A stretch of DNA of 64,000 nucleotides. Source: Nageia nagi. Its lineage: Eukaryota; Pinophyta. Under the pieces are notes generated by a model. That model had not been told where the DNA came from. It saw nothing but the letters and a program-made list of their open reading frames with translations, and did no database searches. The DNA is taken from positions 193,440,001 to 193,504,000 of the forward strand of contig JBITNC010000001.1 of assembly GCA_050084985.1 (NCBI GenBank), read 5' to 3'. Of this stretch, positions 55,462-64,000 are shown one piece after another. The stretch's first letter is position 1. Each line of letters starts with the position of its first letter. Made by a program: the position numbers and the translations under genes.

Positions 55462-56405
55462 TGATGAGTAATTTATTGTATTCCAAATTCCCCTAGGGCT
55501 ATCATATCCTCCACTTAGTGAACCTCCCACTTGCTATTGTGAAGGGACCAATTAGCTTCAAGAGCTGGTACTCCAACACTTAGGGAAGATTTAGCTTCCC
55601 TTCACTAGTTTTGAAAGATAATATTTGACTCTATTTAATTAATCAAATACGAGCAGTGTTCTAAGGTTGTATGCTATTGAGCTCTATTCTCTCAGTTGTA
55701 TCTACTTTAAGCAAAATTATAGAAAGTAAACAAATGAAATTGAAATTGCAAGAACCTTAAATGCTAAAAGAGACAAAAACTTGAAATCACCACACTGAAA
55801 GTAAACTCACAACTAAACTAAAAAGTATAGTAAAATAAATGAGTCTTATACCATTTGGATTCGGCCCTTGCTCCCTTTGTGGAATACGAAAAGAACTCAG
55901 TACTTGAAACTCTTAAAAAGATTACTTTATTATCGCATGCAAATCATCTCACACAGGAAGTACTTGATGGATCCAATACAAAGCTTATTCTCATAGAATA
56001 ACACTCTATTCACACAATAATTTCCTAACCCCCTCTACTATTAACAACTAAGGTATAAATATCCTCCATTATTTAACAATAGGTTGGCTAAAAATAACAG
56101 TAATTTGAACTACCTTCTATTATAGAAATAAAATCTCTTATTCCTATCATCAAAGCTAACTAATACTCAAATTAACATACTAAATCATGCACACTCTTAT
56201 TTAAGGAGAGCTACAATCCCTTAAGAAAAGAATGGCTCATCCTAATGAGCTAGCACTACCCTAACTAAGACATAAATGGTTCAACGTATTTGATTTGGAG
56301 TCAAACATACTCCATAAACTAAGAACTAACTCTGATAATATTAGTATGTTTCGAGCCATGCTTCTATAGACTAAATCTGGAGCAGCTCTAATTACACAAA
56401 TGTTG
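55462..56405 (-). repeat. Gypsy-C 5' LTR
   Basis: Matches 17425-18386 with many differences. The outer edge near 56405 is set by where the similarity stops. A 35-bp degenerate repeat begins just outside, so the edge may be further right. Confidence 0.78.
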
Positions 56406-58321
56406 GAATTATACAAAGCTAGAGCAGAGCTATCAATAAAGTCAAATGTGATGGTCAACTTTTTGAACTTGAGTTTGGAGTGGAAGCTTTGGATGAGTCT
56501 AAAATAGAAGCTTTGAAGGTGTCTGGAGCAAAACTTCAAATGTGTTTGGAATGAAGCTCCATATGAGTCCAAAAAAACACCAAGTAGAGTGCCAAATGTG
56601 TCTAGAGTGAAGCTCCAAATGATGCAAAATTCATTCAAAAGTCTTTCTAATAATGCTTGTAAACCATCCATGTTATCAAACATCGTTACAAAGAGCAAAA
56701 TAAAGCATTTTGACTCAAAATAAACACACAAACATAATCGGTATGCATAAAGTACCAACATAGGAAAAGTATGCATTTTACCATGTATTAATCAAATAAG
56801 TATTTTAGCAATTATAATTAATCAATCCATAGTGTTCAAATATACAAAATGAACCATAGAATTATGCCAAAAACAAGTGATTTCTGAGACTCCTTGCTTG
56901 AAAATTGTGTATAATAATAAAGGTCAATTTCATTGAAGGTAGTGAATGATGTTGCAATCAAATCCTTTTCATAAAAGGATAGCTAGTGGGTCCTATTTAC
57001 CTTGTTTATGACTCTCATAGGGTCTAGCATTCCAGATTGATATCTATTGTGAACTTTAGGTAATGAATGTTTGGTGATAGAATTTTATAACCGAAAGCTT
57101 TAGCCTACCATGCTATCATCTGTATGAGATTATATAGGGAGTATTGGTATTAGGAAAAGCTCAAACCTTGAAGAATATGAAATTGGAGCAACATGGACCA
57201 ACTATGCTGAATATATTATGGTAAGAAATTGCTTAATCTATTTTGTATAATTGGACCATGAAAATGCTTTGCTCAACAGGAACTCTATCTTGAAGTAGAC
57301 ATAAGGTTTGACTTATCAACTAAATAGCAGATTCAACATCTTGGAAAGTCATAAATTGTCACAATATCTTTTTGCATTTTCAACATATTTGTTATATGTT
57401 CTCTCTCCAGTAGTTTATTTTCTTAATTTTAGTTTTCTCATCCCAAGAAGAATCTTATCTTGAATCTTTTTATTATATTATGTATAAAAACATATAATAC
57501 ATGTTGAAAATATATTGAATTAATATAACATGTACCATTTATAACATTTTTTTTATCTCTATTAGGTTATTTGAGATTTATTAATCAAATGGCATGTGCT
57601 TTTGTAGCCTGATTCTATAAGAATGAGCATTTGTTAGTTTTAAAAGATAACCATCTCTTCATGGGATGGATATCAAATATGTCCCAAATTTTCTAGGGAT
57701 AAAGCTACCTTACACTATTATCATCAAAGTACAAAATAAGTTGCTTCTTGATTTGAAGATCATTTGTCTAGGAGTGAAGATCATTTCCAAGGGTCTTCAT
57801 GCTTAGTGTCTAATATAGTCCATTTGTTTAGTGTATGTTATCTAAAGAAGCCAACACCAATGTTAGAGGGAAGGTCAACATTGAGCTTGGTGAAGAATTA
57901 GGTGTCACCATTGTTGGGGATTATGGTGTGGAGAGTTAGAAGCACTATGGAGGAGTTCAAAGGTTTTTCGATATCATCTAGGCCATTAAACAATTTCTAT
58001 CTAGTTGACCTGATTTGGAGGAAGAGGACCCAATCGTGAATCAGTTACTACTCGACTAAGTACATTGGTTTGGCAATAGCCATAGTAGTGTTACCACCAA
58101 CACTAAGGTTCTTTAAGATATTGGACATCCTATTCGGTATTTAGGTGGTTTAGCTTATGCTTATGTCATTTATGCTTTCCATTAACCATGTATTATGTGA
58201 AGATCTTAGTGCTAATGCTAGTGTAGCAAAACATAGTTCCAGGAAGTTGAAGAGGTTTGGGCAATTTTGGAGTTACTTGAGGAGTTGAAGAGCCATTTGT
58301 ACATGAAGGGGCATCACTTTC
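56406..58321. other. Spacer between Gypsy-C and Gypsy-E
   Basis: 56450-56620 holds about five degenerate units near 35 bp (GTGTCTGGAGTGAAGCTCCAAATG-like, by pieces). The rest is AT-rich. A weakly coding-looking plus stretch at 57840-58310 is broken by stops and matches nothing I recognise. No LTR or domain was seen. Confidence 0.4.
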
Positions 58322-60118
58322 TATAACATCCCTTTTAATAAAAAATAAATAAATTTGGGATCCTAAGTGTTCCCTTCTTGTAAATATTTTTATTTTGCAT
58401 TATTAGTTACTTGGGATAGAAATATGATAGTCCATTAGACCCACATTGTGAGCCCCAAAGAGGGATATTTTCCTCCCAAGCTTAGGATGAGTTATTTTAT
58501 TATTATTGTTGTAAACTTGGAGATCCTAAATAGTGATTATGGGAATCCCAAGTCTTATGTAATACCCAGGATAGCACAAAGCATGGATAATCACTCATAA
58601 GGCCCAATGTTAGATTTGGGAGGACTTGTATTCTTGTGCCAACCTTAGGGAGACTCCTAGATCTATGTCAAGCATGCATGGCACTCTATACCCCCATGTT
58701 GGCCCATGATGACACCTTAGCACCCATGTATGACTCCAAGATCCATGTCAAGCATGCAAGGCACTCTAGACCCCACGTTGGCTCATAATGACACACACCT
58801 ACATATGACTCCTAGATCCATGTTAGGCATGTGTGGCATTCCAAACCCCACATAGACATTAATGGCCCTTGGAAACCCACATTGGGCATTTTGGAGCTTC
58901 CAAGAGGCTAACATTGGATTATAAAGGCTAGGTGATGACTTTGAGGTGAGATCTAGGTCCATTGATGTGTTATATAAGGCATTGGAGCCTCATTGCAAGG
59001 ATATACTAAATTTGATATTGAAACCCTTTTTACTCTTTGAATCTTCTCAAGTCTTGGTAGTGTCAAGTATCCTTAGGCATGTAGATAGTGGGGAGTCCAA
59101 GATGCTTGGAACACCTTTTGACTAGTAGTTAAGGTGAATATTCATGTTGTGAGGTTGCCCTACCCTAAGGCATCCATAGAAGTTTTCACCTTTGAATCCA
59201 TTCAATGGCATTTTTAAACTACATTTGTTATCTTTGATGGGAGCTAGCCTGTGAGGAAGCCCTTTAGTGTGGCATCCACAAATCTAGTAGAATGTGGTTG
59301 TTCTACAATATTTGTGCAATAGTATTCATCTTTACGCATCATCGTGCCCTAATTGGCTCCTTGGAGGCCAATGTTGAGCCCTTGATGGCCTAGTTTGTAT
59401 TTTGCTCATTATTTTGTCATTACTTGAGTCATGGCACACTTGATCTCCAATACTTGTCTCATATTTTGGTGTGTTTGGTGATATTTTACTCCTCTTGGTG
59501 TGACATCATATTTCTAGGATCATTTGTGGTGTATTTTGCATGATATATGTACATACTAATGTGATGTTGGTTGGTCGTAGTGATTTTTGGCTCAAGGAGT
59601 ACATCGTTGGATTTTCTAGCATATCGTTGTACATGTTTAATTCCCTAAAATAGTTCATGGCATGCCTAGGAACATAATTTGACATAACTTGATATTTATT
59701 TGGCTAATATATGCATTGAAAATAAATTGGGATTTTACATTTTTGAGTATATATTTCCATCCTAATCTTCATTTTGTGGTTGTTGAAGGTTTAGAGCTTG
59801 ATTTTGATTATTCTTGAGCATTGGAGGTATTTGAGAATGTTGCACATAAGATACAATTGATTGAGGAGATATTTTGAGGTTTTGGAGATTAGAGTTGATG
59901 TATTTTGAGGTAATAGCAATTATGTCATTGTACTCTCCATTGAATTAATTGATAAATCATGGTTATGTTGAAAGTGGATGTACTCTCACATTGAGAGGGA
60001 CCACAATAAACATTGTGTCAATCTTGTGACTATTTGTAAGTTTGCTTTACTGTTATACTATTATTACTTTTTTTGTTAGTATTTTGTAATATATATATAA
60101 GATTTAGGTGATTATAGA
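58322..60118 (+). repeat. Gypsy-E 5' LTR (about 1.8 kb)
   Basis: Starts TATAACATCCC (TG decayed to TA) and ends before the primer site. 58651-58870 contains three tandem units of about 77 bp (GACTCCTAGATCYATGT.. GCACTC.. CCCCAYGTTGGC). The CAACGTTGG-like core links them to the Gypsy-A minisatellite. Confidence 0.68.
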
Positions 60119-60229
60119 TCATGTGGTATCAAATTTGAGTTGGATATATTTTGAAAATTTATGTATGTAGGGTAGAAGATCTTAGAATCCTTAGTAACAT
60201 TAAATTCTAATATTCAGAGAAGGGTAAAT

Positions 60230-60674
60230 TCTTCCATGAAAGGTGGATAAGTACAACCTAATAGAGTTGGAGATGGTATATCCATGCCACCAATAGAATT
60301 TGAGAGAATATTTTTACTCATGGAGAGTAATCTCAATAGACTTGTGGAGATAATGGTAGGAAAATAGTCTATAAATGAGCAATATAGGAAACCTAAGCAT
60401 AGAGAAAGATGTCCTTTCAATTATGTGTACCCTTCTTCTTCAAAAATTATTTTAAAGGTGAAGGCAAAGGTTGAAATCCTTACTTTTGGAGAAGATGTGA
60501 ATGATGAGAAGTTGGATAATTGGTTGAAGCAATTGGAGGTATATTTCCAAGAATAAGGTGTATCTAGTGATGAGAAAAATATGTTTTTTGAAAGACTATA
60601 GATGAGTGATCATGCTTTAGTTTGGTGGGAGAGCCATATGGAATCTCTTAGACATGAGAACTTGCCACCTATTT
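60230..60674 (+). pseudogene. gag: Gypsy-E Gag, 5' part
   Basis: Plus strand: FLLMESNLNRLVEIMVGK, then VKAKVEILTFGEDVNDEKLD, NWLKQLEVYFQE and DHALVWWESHMESLRHENLP, with TAG and TAA stops. It parallels Gypsy-D Gag (FIGEVNAEKLDHWIKQIEVY, ALVWWESCL). It continues past the SINE at 60883. Confidence 0.78.
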
Positions 60675-60688
60675 CTTCATGGGGAGAG

Positions 60689-60868
60689 TTTTTTGTTTGT
60701 TTGTTTAATATTTGGTTGGAGAAGTGGTTTTGAAAGGACCATGAATCTTTTTTACATTTGAATAGGTCATGCATGCATGACAAGTACTACATCAAAAAGG
60801 GTGATTTGAACCTAGAACCTTCTAATGAAGAGATATGCACTTAACTAGCATGGTGTCCCATTGGGGAC
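60689..60868 (-). mobile_element. tRNA-derived SINE in Gypsy-E gag
   Basis: A 180-bp insertion in element orientation from 60868 down. An A-box-like CTAGTTAAGTGCA and a near-perfect B box GGTTCAAATCA, 30-35 bases apart as in tRNA promoters, precede a non-tRNA body, and the 3' end is an AAAC-repeat tail (60689-60705 on the given strand reads GTTT repeats). It is flanked by CTTCATGGGGAGAG (60675-60688) and CTTTATAGGGAGAG (60869-60882), a 14-bp TSD with two transitions. Removing the insert and one TSD restores the gag frame with the same spacing as in Gypsy-D. Confidence 0.75.
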
Positions 60869-60882
60869 CTTTATAGGGAGAG

Positions 60883-61148
60883 AAGAAGATAACCAGGAAG
60901 CAATTTTATCCATTAGGTCACCATAATAAGTAACTCATAAAATGATAATACTTAAGAGAAAGGGCCAATATATCATATATAATAAAGTTTAGAAATAAGC
61001 TAACTTGCTTGGGACCAATCTCAAAGATACACAAATGCTAATGAAGTGTGTTGGAGGATTACATAGTCTTTTGAGAAGAAATATCATGTTGTTTAATCCA
61101 TTAAATCTTAACCAAGTGAGTGTCAAGGCTCAATATTTGTAAGAATAT
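60883..61148 (+). pseudogene. gag: Gypsy-E Gag, part after the SINE
   Basis: The frame resumes as KKITRKQFYPLGHHNK (Gypsy-D: LRNQFYPLGYRQK), then after stops CVGGLHSLLRRNIMLFNPLN and LNQVSVKAQYL (Gypsy-D: YIGGLHNYLRHTILMFDPND). It is truncated at 61149 by Gypsy-F. Confidence 0.75.
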
Positions 61149-62224
61149 TATAATGACCCAAAATAGGGATACTAAATTACTCAAATCCAACATGCTTATC
61201 ACTCCAAATTACTTAATTACATCAAATATGAGATACTAAAATATGCATGCAATTCATCCATGAAATAATTATTCTAGCTCAACTTATCTATACAAAAATG
61301 CATAAATATCACATAAACTCAAATGATTCCCTAGGAGATACATTTTCCTTAAGGAGTGAAATATCAAGATCCAAATTGTAAATAAGTGGGATAAATATAT
61401 TTTTAATATTTAATGAATAAGAAATGAGAGAAATTCAAGCTTCAAAGTGCCCTAGAAATGTGATGTTGCTCCAAGGAACTCTATCAACCACTTCAATTGC
61501 AAATCTGAACTAAAATGGTCTCTCTTAAGCTATACATCAACTATCAAGGTCTCTCAATAGTAGTCGTTGAAGTGTCAAGGCTTCTAGAAGTAGATCTCAG
61601 TAGTAATATGAGCTCTAGGGCTTAGTGGGAGGCAAAGGGGCATCAAATCCATGCAGTAATGTTGGCTAGAATAAGCTTGAGGATGCTAACCTCAAGACCT
61701 CACTTGCGCATAAAAGGAAATGTAGAGCAATCTCACACTAAGAAATATTGAATAAACATTGATTTATTCTAAATGAAACACTTTTTTTCTTTATAGCAAG
61801 CGTTCCACCTAGAAGGGGTTGGTCGACCTAACCTTGAAGTCCTAATTCCCCATTGGGTTACAAATCATTAATTAGCCTTTGCATATGGGAATCCCACCTT
61901 AAGAGTCATATTGAGACCTATACAATTGAAAATAATATTTTTAAGGTGACCCACAACTTAAACTCAATATTAAATCACACCTAATGAATTAAAATACTCC
62001 TAAATGGCCCTAGAAGAGGGACATCCCACGTTAAGTTCTCAATTAAGCATTTTTACACCCAAATTGGAACATTAATCTCCATATGGCTAGATATTACTAA
62101 AATACTTAGAAATTAAGATAAATGACAAAGATTCCTTGAAAGAAGGTGCATCCCACTTTATGAGCAAAAATAGAATTTTGGTAAAATGCCAATGACCTGG
62201 GACCTATGATTTTGGGTCATTACA
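61149..62224 (-). repeat. Gypsy-F 3' LTR (1076 bp)
   Basis: Bounded by TATAATGACCCAAAAT (61149-61164) and ATTTTGGGTCATTACA (62209-62224), a 16-bp inverted pair with one mismatch. The inner edge is supported by the polypurine tract and by alignment with the Gypsy-A and -B inner edges. The partner LTR is outside the window. Confidence 0.7.
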
Positions 62225-63120
62225 ATATTGCCCTCCCTAAATTGCTTATCCCCAAGTAATTCAAGGTTACATGCACAACAACAAAATCTAATTTTTCTTT
62301 CTCTTTTCCACATTCATCTTCATCTTTGAGTGTTGGAGAAGATGTATAATCAACAAATTCTAGCTCATTCTTCATGTAGTAACTGGGTATGGTCTTCCAA
62401 ACATCTTTTAATGCAACATGAAGATCCCTACATATTGTATTTTGAGTCAACATCTTTATTTTCTTCATGTATTGCAAATAAGCATATATGAAATCCATTA
62501 GCTCATGCTCAAACTTAGTTATGATTACTACTAGAAAATAGTCCTTGGCAATGTGAAAAACATCTCCTTACCTTCCTCAAAATGAACAAACTCAACCCCT
62601 AAACTATTCCTCATCAAAATTGATATCGATATAGTTGTCTTTTGTATAAATGTAAATTTAGAAAATATGGAAAAATTAGACTTGTTATTTAGTGCAACCC
62701 CATGTTTGATACTAGATAGAGTGTAGCAAATCCCCAAGTGAATCAATGTCTTTGCTACACAACCCTTGCAAATGCAACCTTTGAAATCAACCAATAATGT
62801 GTCTCTAGTGTCTCAAAATCATCCTTAATTTTTTCCAAAATTTTTATTTCAAGATTAACAAACAATCAACCCTATGGAAATCTAAATTTTCCACCAACTC
62901 AATCCCAAATGCAACAATGAACTCTTTCTTACTCATTTATTTATCACAAATACTTCTCATTATCCTTTTATAATGTTGTTTACAAATTGATTTATGGATT
63001 AAGGATTGAAATTATTTTACTATCATGCATGCATACTTAAAGAAACTTTCACTAGGACTAGCTAGGATTGAAAATATACACAAATAATTGAGATAAAAAT
63101 AAAAAAATTAGTGTAACACC
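62225..63120 (-). other. Gypsy-F region between protease and 3' LTR
   Basis: Minus-strand frames of 92 (62498-62220) and 87 residues (62794-62531). The second reads LIHLGICYTLSSIKHGVALN, then MRNSLGVEFVHFEEGKEMFF. By eye it is weakly like the Gypsy-A stretch at 8442-8640 (minus). The last codons give the LLGDKQFREG Pol tail in another frame. No catalytic motif was seen. Confidence 0.45.
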
Positions 63121-63900
63121 TCAAAGGAGTGATTATGTGGCTAATCCACTTCTTTGAATGATTCCAAAATATCTTAAGAGGAGGAGTGTTATCTCCAAAG
63201 CTTCTTATGAGTATCTCAAGAGTAGGTTGAATCTCTTGAGAGTTGAGAATGGTGGATCCCTTAAGTTTTTCTTGTATCCCTTCCAATTGGTTCAATGTTT
63301 TATGTTAATAACAACAACCCTTGATTACTTTCAAGGTGTTTTTTTTTTCCATTGACTTGGAAATTCATTTCCAACTTTTTATAGTTTTAGTGAATGTCTC
63401 TTAATGGATACATCCATCACACCCCCAATATCATGTGTCAAATGCCATCCATTTGGTAAACATAAAATTCATCCTCATGTTTGTAGTTTCCCATCCTTAC
63501 CTTGTATTTTACCACCTTATTACATAAATAGATTCCCATTACATTAGAAAATCTAAATTCTTCAATGCCTTTTATGGGATGATTTTTTCATACTACAAAC
63601 CTTTTGTCGATGAAATTTTGAGTTGCCCCATTATCTATCATTACTAGGATATTCTCTCCCACCACTTGCCCTTGAATTTTGAGAGTCTGATACTTGGGTT
63701 CCTCAAATGTCTCAAATCGGATGCTAGGGCATATTTCCTCAAATATTTCATGATTCTCCCAACCACTTCTCAAATATGGAAATCCTCCTTTGTAATAATG
63801 TTGATCTCAATAATGGTGACCTGGTTCCCAAGTTCCTTTGCATCTAAAACAAAGCACATGCCTTCTAAGATTTTCTCATGAGTCTTCTTTTGATGAACTT
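63121..63900 (-). pseudogene. Gypsy-F protease and zinc-knuckle region
   Basis: The open frame 63773-63588 contains YQTLKIQGQVVGENILVMID and NGATQNFIDKRFVV, where the retropepsin triplet reads DNG for DSG. Downstream and broken: YVYQMDGI and MILGV.WMYPLRDIH, equivalent to the Gypsy-B MVLDVQWLYSLGD. A Cys-rich knuckle remnant lies at about 63800-63860. Confidence 0.72.
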
Positions 63901-64000
63901 AATTTTTTATAACCTTTTTCCAAATTTGCCTCTAAAATTCATCCAATATGGAAGATCTAATCTTTGCCTTCACAATGATGAATTGATTCTTAGCAACTAA
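63901..64000 (-). other. Gypsy-F Gag C-terminal sequence, cut by window end
   Basis: Expected position of Gag upstream of the knuckle. Only about 100 bases are visible and they are not diagnostic on their own. Confidence 0.35.

Larger units (their letters stand above)
17425..56405 (-). mobile_element. Gypsy-C, Athila-like Ty3/gypsy element, host of the whole nest
   Basis: LTRs at 17425-18386 and 55462-56405 bracket gag (52.9-54.6 kb), protease (52.3-52.8 kb), RT/RNase H (26.1-27.6 kb) and integrase (25.2-25.9 plus 19.3-19.6 kb), all on the minus strand. The order is correct once Gypsy-D and Copia-3 are removed. RT wording (DDFTVYG, TTEKEFPVVVYAINKFR, LLLLQELNVTIIDKPGKENV), a PR of the DLxAAINIM type, and an Asp-tRNA-like primer-binding site point to the Athila/Tat branch. 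The LTRs differ clearly more than those of the inserted elements, which fits C being oldest. The exact LTR ends and TSD are unresolved. Confidence 0.85.
58322..61148 (+). mobile_element. Gypsy-E, decayed Ty3/gypsy element cut by Gypsy-F
   Basis: A 5' LTR (58322 to about 60118), primer-binding site TGGTATCAAATTTGAG at 60122 and gag (60230-61148), all on the plus strand. The LTR shares blocks with Gypsy-A (GTGAGCCCCAAAG, ACTTGGAGATCC, AAGGCCCAATGTTAGATTTGGGAG), so E and A are related. The gag is interrupted by a SINE and then ends where the Gypsy-F LTR begins. The remainder should lie right of the window. Confidence 0.75.
61149..64000 (-). mobile_element. Gypsy-F, Ty3/gypsy element continuing beyond the window
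   Basis: The 3' LTR (61149-62224) is followed inward by a polypurine tract and the Pol-tail sequence (LELLGDKQFREGN), then about 1.1 kb of unrecognised sequence, then the protease (63400-63773) and a knuckle near 63800-63860. As in Gypsy-A, no RT or integrase lies between the protease and the 3' LTR, so it looks non-autonomous. Confidence 0.72.

Noticed and set aside
56261-56776. 171-residue minus-strand ORF
   Set aside because: It overlaps the Gypsy-C LTR end and the adjacent 35-bp repeats. Cys/Phe/Leu-rich chance composition with no motif.
60785-60860. tRNA gene on the minus strand
   Set aside because: A and B boxes are present, but no cloverleaf with acceptor stem forms and an AAAC tail with TSD follows, so SINE is the better call.
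61149-62224. DNA transposon with 16-bp terminal inverted repeats and ATAT duplication
   Set aside because: The flanking polypurine tract and Pol-tail homology on the inner side, aligned with Gypsy-A and -B, fit a 3' LTR better. No transposase frame is present.

Overview
This window is nuclear DNA of a seed plant with a large, repeat-rich genome. A gymnosperm such as a conifer is the likeliest guess, but that is inference from TE density and from old, deeply nested, slowly decaying elements. No intact host gene, rRNA or tRNA gene was found. Nearly everything is LTR retrotransposon: three Ty1/copia copies (Copia-1, -2, -3) and six Ty3/gypsy elements (A to F). The exceptions are a 4.8-kb stretch (12.6-17.4 kb) with degraded exon-like pieces, a 1.9-kb featureless spacer (56.4-58.3 kb) and one SINE.

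Layout. 1-7854 is Copia-1 (+), whose 5' LTR lies left of the window. Its 3' end sits inside an LTR of Gypsy-A (minus, 7855-12595), an element with Gag and protease but no reverse transcriptase or integrase. 12601-17424 is low-copy-looking DNA. 17425-56405 is one old Athila-like element, Gypsy-C (minus), opened by later insertions. Gypsy-D (19638-25164, TSD AGTAG) lies in its integrase gene. Copia-3 (27890-52223, TSD GTTCA/GTTCT) lies between its protease and RT. Copia-3 is in turn split by the chromovirus Gypsy-B (30963-46674, TSD GAGAA), and the Gag gene of B is split by Copia-2 (35499-44518, TSD CAATA). This is four nested levels, each supported by paired LTRs, a target-site duplication and a host reading frame that resumes on the other side. 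58322-61148 is a degraded plus-strand Gypsy-E carrying a 180-bp SINE in its gag. Gypsy-F (minus, 61149 to past the window end) is inserted in E.

The most unusual signals are in the copia elements. (1) Between the pol stop and the 3' LTR they carry a tandem array of short hairpins (5 in Copia-1, 10 in Copia-2, 1 in Copia-3) whose arms differ between units by paired changes that keep the stem. (2) Their 3-kb leaders have conserved flanks around a variable cargo slot, which holds PPR-gene fragments in Copia-1 and Copia-2, a two-helix membrane-type ORF in Copia-2 and unrelated sequence in Copia-3. (3) U3 carries a long imperfect palindrome whose sequence differs between subfamilies while the pairing is kept. 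Gypsy-A and -F share a layout of Gag and protease, then non-pol sequence, then the last residues of Pol, so they depend on another element for movement. Gypsy-D is a deletion derivative in which two in-frame deletions removed the RT and integrase catalytic cores. All coordinates and repeat comparisons were made by eye.
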